64,000 bases of DNA from positions 38,325 through 102,324 of the forward strand of contig NZ_BARG01000017.1 of the NCBI RefSeq assembly GCF_000376565.1, written 5' to 3'. This stretch comes from Streptomyces hokutonensis. GTDB taxonomy: Bacteria; Actinomycetota; Actinomycetes; Streptomycetales; Streptomycetaceae. The notes beneath the pieces were generated by a model. It saw nothing but the letters and a program-made list of their open reading frames with translations, did not search any database and was not told where the DNA came from. A program made the position numbers and the translations under genes. Shown here one piece after another: positions 17,501-25,480 of the stretch (position 1 is the stretch's first letter; each line of letters starts with the position of its first letter).

Positions 17501-18231
17501 CGTGGACACCGCCGGAGGATGAGGAGGAGGTTCCAGGTGGCCAACTCCCTTATCCCGGGCGCCTTGACGACGGCTCGGTCGAGGAAGGGCCAGTAGCGGG
17601 ACCGCGCCGCGACGACCGTCACGTCGTCGCGGGCACGGACCTGCCGCAGGGTGGCACCGATGTGCACGGCGAACAGGTTCTCGCCGAGAGTGTGCTTGGC
17701 GGCCTTGCCGGTACGGCGCCGGTAGCGGGCCCGGGCCCGTTCGGCACCGAGGTAGTGCCAGGGCGCCCACTCGTGACCGCCCCACGGGGACAGCCAGTTG
17801 GTGAACGACACATAGATCAGCCCACCGGGCCGCGTCACCCGCGCCAGCTCACTCAGGAACGTCTGCGGATCGGCCACATGCTCAAGGACGTTGGACGAGA
17901 AGGTCACATCGGCGACCCCGTCCGACAGGGGGAGCAGATACCCGTCCGCGACCACCGTCCCGTCCGGCGGCTTCTGCCCCAACTCCCGTACGTCGGGCTC
18001 GAAAAGATAGGCGTGGGCGCCGCGCCGCCGGAACTCCTCGGTGAAGTAACCACTCCCACCGCCGACATCGACGACGGTACGACCGGTGACGGGACCGTCG
18101 TAGGCCTCGACTTGATCGGCGGCGTCGCGGGCGAGCAGCGAGTAGCAGAACTCCGGGTCGTCCTGCTCATGCAGAAAGGCACGGAAGAGGGCCACCGATC
18201 TGCGCAGGGAGGGATCCTTGGGGCCGGTCAC
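17497..18231 (-). CDS. Class I SAM methyltransferase
   Basis: A 244-residue cytoplasmic methyltransferase with SAM-binding motif VVDVGGGSGYFTEEF, followed by YLFEPD, TFSSNVLEHVADPQ and RVTRPGGLIYVSFTNW. The C-terminal WHYLGAERARARYRRRTG region resembles enzymes found beside mycobacterial galactan and AftD-type genes. The substrate is probably a sugar or lipid-linked glycan; this is inference from the neighbours. It overlaps the GT4 gene before it and the AftD-like gene after it by four bases each. Confidence 0.85.
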   Translation of the reverse strand: MTGPKDPSLRRSVALFRAFLHEQDDPEFCYSLLARDAADQVEAYDGPVTGRTVVDVGGGSGYFTEEFRRRGAHAYLFEPDVRELGQKPPDGTVVADGYLLPLSDGVADVTFSSNVLEHVADPQTFLSELARVTRPGGLIYVSFTNWLSPWGGHEWAPWHYLGAERARARYRRRTGKAAKHTLGENLFAVHIGATLRQVRARDDVTVVAARSRYWPFLDRAVVKAPGIRELATWNLLLILRRCPR

Positions 18232-19379
18232 GACCCCCAGCCCCTCACCGCCTCAGCGGCAACAGCCCGAAACTGTCTGACGGTCCGGTGCCAGCGATAA
18301 CGCGCCGCCCGATCACGAGCCGCCTTGCCCATCAGCTCACGGCGATGCGTGGACAGCGCGAGCGTGCACCAGGCAGCCGCGAAGGACGACTCCCCCCGCG
18401 CCAGCACCCCCGTCTCCCCGTCCACGACGGAGTCCCGCAGCCCAGGCACGTCGAACGCGATCGCCGGTGTCTCCCGGGCGGCGGCCTCCGTCACCACCAG
18501 CCCCCACCCCTCCAGCGCGGAGGGATGCAGCAACAGCCAGGCGGCGCAAAGGAGTTCGTGCTTCCGCGACTCGGAGACATGCCCGGTGAACTCCACACCG
18601 GGCCCCGCGAGTCGCTCCAGCCGCTCCCGCTCGGGCCCGTCGCCGACGATCAGCAACCGCCCGCCGGTGACCGGCCGCACCCGCTCCCACAGCCGTAGCA
18701 GCAGATCGATCCGCTTGTACTCGACCAGCCGCCCCACCGCCACGAACAACGGCTCCGGCGAGCGCTCGGCACAGGGACCGGGTTCTTCGACTCCGTTGTG
18801 GACGACCCGGATCCGGTCCCGCTCGATCCCGATCCCGCGCAGCGCGTGCGCGGTGGAGGGAGAGACCGCGACCAGCAGGCCGCGATGCTGCGCCCCGGTC
18901 AGCGCCCACTGTTCGAGCCGTCGGCCGATCCGGGCCGCCGGGGCCATCGGCCCGTCGAACCGCATCTTCCACACATCGGTGTGGACGTGGTTGACCAGGC
19001 AGATGGTGGGCCCGTGATGCCAGACGGGAGCGAAGTAGGGCATGCCGTTGCACACCTCGACCAGCAGATCGCAGTCACCGATCGACCGGGTGAACGCCGT
19101 ACGGGCGCGCAGGAAGTGGCCGTAGGTGCCGCCCGCCGACACGACCCGGTAGTCGCGGTAGGCCGCGGGGCCGCCGCACAGCAGGGTCACCTGGTGGCCG
19201 AGCCGGGTCAGGCCGTCGGCGAGTCTGTCCACGAGGAGTTCGGAGCCGCCGGCCGAGGGGTTGTCGAGATCCCGGTGGGCGAGGAAGACGATGCGGCGCG
19301 GTTGCGGCACCGGCGTCGCGTGGTGCTGCGCGGCCGGTGGGGACGCCGTACGCAGCGGGTGGGGCACGTGCTGGGGCAT
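18228..19379 (-). CDS. Family 4 glycosyltransferase, first gene of the operon
   Basis: The 383-residue GT-B fold enzyme has the N-terminal loop AHRDLDNPSAGGSELLVDRLA, quoted here in part as NPSAGGSELLV. It also has RVVHNGVE, the nucleotide-binding VAVGRLVEYKRIDLLL and the EX7E motif HPSALEGWGLVVTEAAA. It would transfer a hexose from a nucleotide sugar to a lipid or glycan acceptor at the inner membrane face. The ATG at 19379 is chosen because upstream in-frame starts are only TTG and give an unstructured extension. GGAG precedes it. It is the first of nine coupled genes running to 8508. Confidence 0.87.
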   Translation of the reverse strand: MPQHVPHPLRTASPPAAQHHATPVPQPRRIVFLAHRDLDNPSAGGSELLVDRLADGLTRLGHQVTLLCGGPAAYRDYRVVSAGGTYGHFLRARTAFTRSIGDCDLLVEVCNGMPYFAPVWHHGPTICLVNHVHTDVWKMRFDGPMAPAARIGRRLEQWALTGAQHRGLLVAVSPSTAHALRGIGIERDRIRVVHNGVEEPGPCAERSPEPLFVAVGRLVEYKRIDLLLRLWERVRPVTGGRLLIVGDGPERERLERLAGPGVEFTGHVSESRKHELLCAAWLLLHPSALEGWGLVVTEAAARETPAIAFDVPGLRDSVVDGETGVLARGESSFAAAWCTLALSTHRRELMGKAARDRAARYRWHRTVRQFRAVAAEAVRGWGS

Positions 19380-19580
19380 GGGTGCTCCAACTCGTCTCGG
19401 GGTGCGGAACTCTGCGGGGAGATGGAAGGACAAGGGCTGGCAAGGGCGGGCAAAGGGCGGGCGCGGTGCGGAGTTCTGTGAGTGGGCTGTGCTCGGGTGG
19501 GTGGACAGTTTTCGCTTCGGCGTTCCTGACGGCTACTCACCCGTGTGACAATTTCCGGGGTTATTAGAACTGACGTCACG
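19380..19580. promoter_or_regulatory. Probable promoter region of the glycan operon
   Basis: The 201 bases lie between the DUF3068 gene and the first glycosyltransferase gene, both on the minus strand. The part around 19535-19580 is relatively AT-rich (TGTGACAATTTCCGG, TTATTAGAA). I cannot place -35 and -10 boxes with confidence. No terminator-like stem is evident. Confidence 0.35.
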
Positions 19581-20558
19581 TCACATCGTGGGTGGATACT
19601 CGGGTGAAGCGGGTGATTCCGGGCGCCGACGTCCTCGTAGCACCAAAACCCCGCCGATCACGGCCAGGACGAATCCGGCCACAGCGGTACCGATCGGCAA
19701 CGACTGCCCCACCAGGCGCAGTTGACCGCTCTCCTTCTTCGCGAGTTTCACCTGTTCCTTCTGCGTGGCCGTGGTGAACGCGAGCTTGTCGGCGTCGAGG
19801 AGGAGCAGTGAGTCGTAGGAGTGGCCGGGGGCGCGCAGGGTGCGGCGGGGGCCGGTCTGGGCGTAGATCACCCGGCCGGTGCGCTGGTCGACGACCAGCT
19901 CGATGCCGTGGTTGGAGTACCACTCCTCGGCCAGGATCTGGGGGGAGTTGGGCTGGTCGACCAGGCTGCCCGGGACCAGCCGGGTGCCGATCTTCGTGGC
20001 CGGGACCGTGCCCTTGAAGACGTAACCCGAGTAGCCCTGCACCTTCTTGGTCCCCGCGTAACGCAGAGTGACCGTCCCGCCAAGGGAGTTGTCCCACCAC
20101 TGGTACGGCTGTTTCCGCACGTCGAAGGGGAACTTCAGGTAGGCGTCGCCCTCGAAGTACGGGTTCTCGTGGCAGCAGTGCACCGGCTTGTTCGTCTTAC
20201 GGTCCGTGACCCAGCGGTTGGGGAAGAACTCCAGCGCGTCGTGCGGATCGGCGGCCGGCAGGGACTTGTCGGTGTCGACGGTCGTGGTGACGTCCCACAC
20301 CGCGTCCCCGCTCTTCTCGCTGTCGGCGACATCGCCGCGGACCTGCTGGGTGACGGTGATCCGCTTGTCGTCGACGGTCCGCAACTCGCCGGTGTCGAAG
20401 TAGCTTCCGGTGCCCCGGTAGACGGCGGTCGTGTCGATGTCGATCGGTGTCACGGCGGCCCGCGGCTCGACGTACCACGCCAGCAGCGGCGCCAGGACCA
20501 GCAAGAACGTGCCAAGTCCCAGGAGGATCAACGAAAGTGGAGAGGCTGTACGGCGCAT
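19581..20558 (-). CDS. DUF3068 membrane-anchored extracytoplasmic protein
   Basis: The 325-residue product has an N-terminal signal anchor (SLILLGLGTFLLVLAPLLAW) and a second membrane helix near the C-terminus (IGTAVAGFVLAVIGGVLVL) followed by RGRRR. A beta-rich outer domain lies between and includes a CC pair (VHCCHENPYF) and WYSNHGIELVVDQRTGRV. This is the actinobacterial DUF3068 family, common beside envelope-glycan genes and related to PorA-type proteins; its role is not known. Position next to the AftD-like operon supports an envelope role. The ATG at 20558 begins the signal anchor. The longer open frame upstream has no family support. Confidence 0.8.
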   Translation of the reverse strand: MRRTASPLSLILLGLGTFLLVLAPLLAWYVEPRAAVTPIDIDTTAVYRGTGSYFDTGELRTVDDKRITVTQQVRGDVADSEKSGDAVWDVTTTVDTDKSLPAADPHDALEFFPNRWVTDRKTNKPVHCCHENPYFEGDAYLKFPFDVRKQPYQWWDNSLGGTVTLRYAGTKKVQGYSGYVFKGTVPATKIGTRLVPGSLVDQPNSPQILAEEWYSNHGIELVVDQRTGRVIYAQTGPRRTLRAPGHSYDSLLLLDADKLAFTTATQKEQVKLAKKESGQLRLVGQSLPIGTAVAGFVLAVIGGVLVLRGRRRPESPASPEYPPTM

Positions 20559-20732
20559 CCGGACACTCCAGTGGAAGGTGGTGAGGAGTTCGGGCCGGCC
20601 CTTGGGGCGGGAACCGTAGGCGCCCCTTGACGGAGTGTCAATGTCTGCCGACACTGGGCCGACGGGCAGGGGCGGACGACCCCGGGGCGGCACCTCGGGA
20701 CAGAACCTCAGGACAGAGAGGCCGACCCTGCG

Positions 20733-20885
20733 ATGTCCAGACTGCTCGCCGCCGTACTCACCATGGTTCTCGCCGCCGCCCTCGCCGTCGGCGCCGCGCT
20801 CGGCATCGTCGCGCTGCTCGACGCCGGGCCCGACCAGCCGAACACGCCGCTGATCACGTACGAGCAAGCGGGTCAAGGGAGTTGA
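20733..20885 (+). CDS. Small single-pass membrane protein (50 aa)
   Basis: The frame begins MSRLLAAVLTMVLAAALAVG and contains one long hydrophobic helix (residues 4-28), followed by a short polar outer tail rich in Pro. It ends four bases before the PucR regulator start, so the two are probably co-transcribed. The candidate binding site is weak (GGACAGAGAGG region). I believe similar short proteins sit before PucR genes in other Streptomyces, but I cannot name a family. Confidence 0.65.
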   Translation: MSRLLAAVLTMVLAAALAVGAALGIVALLDAGPDQPNTPLITYEQAGQGS

Positions 20886-20889
20886 CCCC

Positions 20890-22161
20890 ATGGCCGCTCG
20901 ACCGGCGACCGCACCACCGGCGACCGTCCGCCCGGCGACCGTGACGGCACGCTCGGCGTGGCTCGACGTGCCACGCACCCAGGTGCGCGAGTTCGCCGCG
21001 ATCGCCATGGCCGAGGCGCCCGCGCTCGCCGAGGAGATCCTGCGCGAGATCCGCCGCGAGCACCCCCAACTGCCCCTGGTCCTAGATGACTCGGGCGAAC
21101 CCATGGCGCTGATCGGGATCCGCCGCGCCATCGAGGTCTTCGTCCAGCACCTGGACACCGCCGAGGGCCGCCCGACCGTACCGCCGGGCGTCTTCCAGGA
21201 GTTCGGGCGCGGCGAGGGCCTGCACGGCCGGACCCTCGACTCGCTCCAGGCGATCTACCGCATGGGCGTACGGCTCGCCTGGCGGCGCTTCGCCGAGATC
21301 GGCCAGCGCGTCGAGATCCCGCCGCCCGCGATGTACGAACTCGTCGACGCGGGCTACGAGTACCTGGACGGGCTGGTCGACCAGTCCGTGCGCGGCTACG
21401 CGGAGGCCGCCGCGAGACAGGCGGGGGAGCGGCTGCGCCTCCAGCGGCGGCTGATGGAACTCCTCCTCGCCGAGCACCACCGCGGCGATCCGGCCGAGGC
21501 CCTCTCCGAGCGTGCCGCCCGCATCGGCTGGCCGCTGCCCGACAAGGTCTCCGTCGGCGTGCTGCTGCGCCCGGCCCGCGAGGCGGTCGCCCCCGCCGTG
21601 GGCCAGGAGGTCCTGCTCGACATGGAGTACGAGCAGCCCCGCATGGTCGTCCCGGAACCGGACGCGGCCGGCCGCCCCGAGCTGCTGCACCGCGCGCTGA
21701 CCGGCTGGGCCGGCGCGATCGGGCCCCCGGTGCCGCTGGCCGACGCGGTGAAGTCGGCGCGCTGGGCCGAGGCCGCCGTAGGGCTGATGGAGCGGGGGCT
21801 GTTGCCGGCCGGGGGGGTGCTGTACTGCACGGAGCACACCGAGGCGCTGGTCCTGCTCCAGCCCGAGGAGCTGATCGACGATCTCGCGCTGCGGTGTCTG
21901 GCGCCGCTCGCGCACTGCGGGCCGACGCACGGGCGGCGGCTCGCGGAGACCCTGCTGGCCTGGCTGGAGACCCGGGGCGGGGCGCCGGAAGTGGCCGCGC
22001 GACTCGGCGTGCACCCGCAGACCGTGCGCTACCGGCTGCGCCAGATCCGCGAACTGTGGGGCGGCGAGATCGACGATCCCGACCGTCGCTTCGAGCTCGA
22101 ACTCGTCCTGCGGGCGCAGCGGTTGAGGGGTGCGCTGGGCGATCCCAGGGCCCGGCGGTAA
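20890..22161 (+). CDS. PucR-family transcriptional regulator
   Basis: The 423-residue protein has an N-terminal effector/dimerisation region (about 25-200, with RTLDSLQAIYRMGVRLAWRRF, shown in part as LQAIYRMGVRLAW), a central GGDEF-like degenerate domain, and the C-terminal HTH_30 segment EVAARLGVHPQTVRYRLRQI (about 370-395) that binds DNA. PucR members activate purine, amine or lipid metabolism genes; no target is obvious here. It starts four bases after the small membrane protein stop codon. Confidence 0.85.
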   Translation: MAARPATAPPATVRPATVTARSAWLDVPRTQVREFAAIAMAEAPALAEEILREIRREHPQLPLVLDDSGEPMALIGIRRAIEVFVQHLDTAEGRPTVPPGVFQEFGRGEGLHGRTLDSLQAIYRMGVRLAWRRFAEIGQRVEIPPPAMYELVDAGYEYLDGLVDQSVRGYAEAAARQAGERLRLQRRLMELLLAEHHRGDPAEALSERAARIGWPLPDKVSVGVLLRPAREAVAPAVGQEVLLDMEYEQPRMVVPEPDAAGRPELLHRALTGWAGAIGPPVPLADAVKSARWAEAAVGLMERGLLPAGGVLYCTEHTEALVLLQPEELIDDLALRCLAPLAHCGPTHGRRLAETLLAWLETRGGAPEVAARLGVHPQTVRYRLRQIRELWGGEIDDPDRRFELELVLRAQRLRGALGDPRARR

Positions 22162-22210
22162 TCGGGCGATCACCCGACCATTGCCCGTGCAACCCTCTAT
22201 GGCTAGCCTG

Positions 22211-22247
22211 TGTTCGTTATCCCGATCGTCAGTTGAAATTTCGAACA
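22211..22247. promoter_or_regulatory. Putative IclR operator upstream of the IclR gene
   Basis: TGAAATTTCGAACA lies at 22234-22247. Its reverse complement shares 13 consecutive bases (TGTTCGAAATTTC) with a site upstream of the dehydratase gene at 61338-61350. A TGTTCG half-site at 22211-22216 and the CGAACA at 22242-22247 also form an inverted pair. The site is about 60 bases before the IclR start, suiting autoregulation. Confidence 0.6.
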
Positions 22248-22307
22248 CGTCCTGTGAACGCGCCATGCGGTGCGGCCACTCATCGACATCCAAGAAGGGG
22301 GCCGGTT

Positions 22308-23081
22308 GTGGGACGCCTCGTACCTGCCGTGACCCGGGCTCTCGACATCCTTGAGCTCTTCCTCGACGGGGACGGGACGCTCTCCGCCCCCGACATCGTG
22401 CGCAAGCTGCAACTGCCGCGCACCACCGTGCACGAACTCGTCACCACGCTCTCCGCCCGGTCGTACATCGTGCCCGTGCCCGGACAACCCGGACGCTACC
22501 GGCTCGGGGTCCGTCCGTACCAGCTCGGGAGCCGGTACGCCGAGCAGCTCGACCTCGCCGCCGAGGGCCAGCAGGTCGCCCGGTCCGTCGCCGAGACCTG
22601 CGACGAGACCGTGCACGTGGCCATCCTCGAAGGCACCGACGTCATCTACATCGCCAAGGTCGACTCCACGCACGCGGTGCGCATGGTGTCGGCGGCCGGC
22701 CGCCGGCTGCCCGCCCACTGCACCTCCGTGGGCAAGATGCTGCTGGCCTCCCTCCCCGAGCCGGAGCTCACCGCCCGCATCCCCGCGGGCGCGACGCTGG
22801 TCGCGATGACGCCCAACAGCATCGTCGAGCCGGACGCCCTGCGCGCGGCCCTCGCCGAGATCCGGCAGCGCGGGGTCGCGGTCGAGAGCCGCGAGTCCAA
22901 CCCCGACGTCTCCTGCGTCGCGGCCCCGGTCCGGGACCGCACCGGGCAGGTCGTCGCCGCGCTCTCCATCTCCGTCCCCATGATCCGCTGGAGCGACGAG
23001 CGGCGGGACGAGCTGGAGCAGCTCGCCGTGAAGGGCGCGGCGGAACTGTCTGAGCGACTCGGACACCGGAGCGTGGCATGA
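22308..23081 (+). CDS. IclR-family transcriptional regulator
   Basis: The 257-residue regulator has an N-terminal winged helix (VTRALDILELFL to LPRTTVHELVTTL, residues about 8-65) and a C-terminal effector-binding domain with LPAHCTSVGKMLLASLP and ESNPDVSCVAAPVRD. IclR proteins usually sense small carboxylates or sugar acids. The GTG start follows GAAGGGGG at a good distance. The stop overlaps the SMP-30 lactonase start by ATGA, so the regulator and lactonase are one unit. A TGTTCGAAATTTC-type site lies just upstream and recurs at sugar-acid genes elsewhere in the window, which makes it the likely repressor of those genes. Confidence 0.9.
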   Translation: MGRLVPAVTRALDILELFLDGDGTLSAPDIVRKLQLPRTTVHELVTTLSARSYIVPVPGQPGRYRLGVRPYQLGSRYAEQLDLAAEGQQVARSVAETCDETVHVAILEGTDVIYIAKVDSTHAVRMVSAAGRRLPAHCTSVGKMLLASLPEPELTARIPAGATLVAMTPNSIVEPDALRAALAEIRQRGVAVESRESNPDVSCVAAPVRDRTGQVVAALSISVPMIRWSDERRDELEQLAVKGAAELSERLGHRSVA

Positions 23082-23920
23082 CGTACGAGGTGGCGGTACG
23101 CGCCGAGGCCACCCTCGGCGAGGGGCCGACGTGGGACGCGGCGGCCGGGCGGCTGATCTGGATCGACATCCTCGGCTCCAGGGTCCACACGTACGACCCC
23201 GCGACCGGCGCGCGCACGGTCAGGGTGACCGAACAGCACGTCGGCGCGGCGAAGCCCCGGGTCGGCGGGGGACTGGTCCTCAATCTCCGGGACGGGGTCG
23301 GACTCGTGGACGAGGACGACGGGTTCCGGTGGCTGCACCGGGACCCGGTGCCCGGGCGGCGCGCCAACGACGCGGCCGTGGCGCCGGACGGCGCGCTGTG
23401 GGTGGGCACGATGCGCTACGACGAGGCCGCGTGCGGCGGCACGCTGTCCCGGATCACCGGGGACGGCTCGGTGCAGCTGGTCCTCGACGACGTGGCCGTC
23501 AGCAACGGGACCGGGTGGAGTCCGGACGGGCGGCTCATGTACTACATCGACTCGCCCACGCGGCGGATCGATGTCTTCGAGTACGCGGACGGGCGGGTTT
23601 CGAAGCGGCGGCGGTTCGCCGAGATCGAGGACGGTGCCGGGTTCCCGGACGGGCTGACCGTCGATGCGGACGGGTGTGTCTGGGTTGCCTTGTGGGACGG
23701 GGGCGCGGTGCGGCGGTACGCGCCGGACGGGGAGTTGGACCGTGAGGTGCGGCTGCCCGTTCCGCTGGTCACCGCGTGCGCGTTCGGCGGTGCGGACTTG
23801 ACCGACCTCTACGTCACCACGGCGCGGGTCGGGCTCAACTCCCCGCATCCCGTTGCCGGTTCGCTGTTGGTGGTGCCGGGGGCGGGGAAGGGGCTGGCGC
23901 AACCGGCGTTCGCGGGCTGA
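23078..23920 (+). CDS. SMP-30/gluconolactonase-family lactonase
   Basis: The 280-residue six-bladed beta-propeller hydrolyses aldonolactones to the open acids, using a divalent metal. Metal-binding and signature residues are visible in ATLGEGPTWD (Glu ligand), PGRRANDAAVAPDGALWVGTM (shown in part as RRANDAAVAPDG), VAVSNGTGWSPDG (Asn ligand) and GFPDGLTVDADGCVWVA (Asp ligand). It is translationally coupled to the IclR gene. A likely job is opening of L-arabinono-, D-galactono- or D-xylonolactone. That fits the sugar dehydrogenase and dehydratase genes near 60 kb and the shared operator motif. Confidence 0.88.
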   Translation: MTYEVAVRAEATLGEGPTWDAAAGRLIWIDILGSRVHTYDPATGARTVRVTEQHVGAAKPRVGGGLVLNLRDGVGLVDEDDGFRWLHRDPVPGRRANDAAVAPDGALWVGTMRYDEAACGGTLSRITGDGSVQLVLDDVAVSNGTGWSPDGRLMYYIDSPTRRIDVFEYADGRVSKRRRFAEIEDGAGFPDGLTVDADGCVWVALWDGGAVRRYAPDGELDREVRLPVPLVTACAFGGADLTDLYVTTARVGLNSPHPVAGSLLVVPGAGKGLAQPAFAG

Positions 23921-23977
23921 GAGTCGGGGTGCTGGCGGCCGTCCGCCGGCGGGCGCCGCGTTCATGCCCCCGTCGGC

Positions 23978-24601
23978 TCAGGCGGGAAGTTCCGCGACGC
24001 CGAGGGCGAAGTCCCAGCCCCCGACCCCATTGCGGGCGAGGCCCATGGTGAGCAGACCCGCTCCTTCCAGCCAGTGCGCCATCTTCAGGCCGCCGGTGTC
24101 CATCGGGCGCATCCCGAGGCTCTTGATGAACTCCTCGACGCGCGTCTTGGCCCACTCGTCGTCGCCGGCGATGAAGATGTCGGGCCGGCCGTTCTCCAGG
24201 ACGTGGCGGAAGACGGTGTTGAACCCCTTCACCACACTGGCACCGGCCGGGGCCACCTTGGCGGCTTCCTGCGCGATCGAGGTGGCCTCACGGTGGGTGA
24301 GACCGTCGAGTGCGGCATCGAAGGAGTTGCTGATGTCGACGACGGCCTTGCCCGCGAGGGCGTCTCCGTAGTGGGCGACGGCCGGCACGACACCCTCGGC
24401 CAGCAGGGCCATGATCACGATGTCCCCGGCCGGGACGGCGCCCCACTCTCCCGCGGTGGTGTCGCCGCCGAGTGTCTTGGCCAGGGCGGCGGACTTGGCG
24501 TGATCGCGGCCCATGACCTCGACGGTGTTGCCGCCCGCCACTGCCAGCGCGCCGATGGTGCGGGCCATGTTCCCGGTGCCGATGATGCTGATGCTGCTCA
24601 T
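23978..24601 (-). CDS. NADPH-dependent F420 reductase-like protein
   Basis: The 207-residue Rossmann protein begins MSSISIIGTGNMARTIGALA, with the dinucleotide loop GTGNMA and EVMGRD as NADP-specificity region. It also has AVVDISNSF and VVKGFNTVF. It resembles F420H2:NADP oxidoreductase (Fno), which moves hydride between the deazaflavin cofactor F420 and NADP, but many family members have unknown substrates. The ATG start follows a purine-rich GAAGAGAGC stretch. It is transcribed in the same direction as the SDR gene 40 bases upstream and is probably part of the same unit. Confidence 0.8.
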   Translation of the reverse strand: MSSISIIGTGNMARTIGALAVAGGNTVEVMGRDHAKSAALAKTLGGDTTAGEWGAVPAGDIVIMALLAEGVVPAVAHYGDALAGKAVVDISNSFDAALDGLTHREATSIAQEAAKVAPAGASVVKGFNTVFRHVLENGRPDIFIAGDDEWAKTRVEEFIKSLGMRPMDTGGLKMAHWLEGAGLLTMGLARNGVGGWDFALGVAELPA

Positions 24602-24640
24602 GAGATGTGCTCTCTTCTTGTAGTCGTCCGGTGTGCCGGT

Positions 24641-25375
24641 TCAGATCGCCGTGGTGCCGCCGTCGGTGGTCAGCTCCAGCCCGTTCACATAACTCGAGTC
24701 GTCCGAGGCGAGGAACAGCGCGACCGTCGCGATCTCCTCGGGGCTGCCCATCGCGCCCCGCGGGATCAGTGACTCGAACTGCCGCTTCGTCTCCTCGTCG
24801 AACAGCTCCGCCTGCTTGGCCGTGGCGACCTGGCCGGGGGTCAGTACGTTCACCCGGATCCGCCGGTCCCTCAGCTCGTTCAGCCACCCCCGGGCCCACG
24901 CCTGCTGCACGGCCTTGCTCCCCGCGTACACGCTCCAGCCGGGGAAGCCCTTGAGTGAGGCGTTCGACCCGGTCATGAGGATCGAGCCGCCGTCGTTGAA
25001 CAGCGGCAGCGCCTTCTGCACCGTGAACAGCGTGCCGCGCGCGTTCAGCGAGAACGTGCGGTCGAACTGCTCCTCGGTGATCTCACCGAGCTTGCCCTGC
25101 TCGCCCGTGCCGGCACTCGCCCACAGCACGTCGATCGAGCCCTTCTCCCGCCGGACCGTCTCGTACAGGCGGTCCAGGTCGTCCAGGTCGGCCGCGTCCC
25201 CCTGTACGGCGGTCACGTTCCGGCCGATCACCTTGACGGCGTCGTCCAGAGCCTCCTGTCGTCGGCCCGTGATGAAGACATGGGCCCCTTCCTCGGCGAA
25301 CAGCTTCGCGCCGGCCAGCGCCAAGCCGGTCGAACCGCCTGTGATCACCGCAGTCTTGCCGTCGAGCTTTCCCAC
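24641..25375 (-). CDS. SDR-family oxidoreductase
   Basis: The 244-residue classical short-chain dehydrogenase begins MGKLDGKTAVITGGSTGLAL, with an NAD(P)-binding GGSTGLA loop in place of the usual TGxxxGxG. The catalytic residues are N (SLNARGT), S (MTGSNASLKG), Y and K (YAGSKA). The C-terminal end is SYVNGLELTTDGGTTAI. Substrate unknown. A GTG six bases after AAAGGAG is a better start than the track-like upstream codons. It is divergent from a TetR gene, with a shared palindromic operator, so TetR control is likely. Confidence 0.87.
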   Translation of the reverse strand: MGKLDGKTAVITGGSTGLALAGAKLFAEEGAHVFITGRRQEALDDAVKVIGRNVTAVQGDAADLDDLDRLYETVRREKGSIDVLWASAGTGEQGKLGEITEEQFDRTFSLNARGTLFTVQKALPLFNDGGSILMTGSNASLKGFPGWSVYAGSKAVQQAWARGWLNELRDRRIRVNVLTPGQVATAKQAELFDEETKRQFESLIPRGAMGSPEEIATVALFLASDDSSYVNGLELTTDGGTTAI

Positions 25376-25387
25376 GATCACTCCTTT

Positions 25388-25405
25388 GTACACCGGGCTG
25401 TGTAC
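25388..25405. promoter_or_regulatory. Palindromic TetR operator (GTACAC-N6-GTGTAC)
   Basis: A perfect inverted repeat GTACACCGGGCTGTGTAC lies 13 bases before the SDR start. A second related site, GTACACCGATCAGTAC, is at 25443-25458, 23 bases before the TetR start. The shared half-site GTACACCG and the divergent layout point to TetR repressing both genes. Confidence 0.65.
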
Positions 25406-25480
25406 TTAACGTAGGCGACGGCCCGAGGGGAGCGCAAGCTATGTACACCGATCAGTACCGAACGGGGCTACGATGGAGTC

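Noticed and set aside
17501..17785. Upstream extension of the AftD-like frame
   Set aside because: It overlaps the methyltransferase gene; the ATG at 17500 has an ATGA overlap and starts the real N-terminus.
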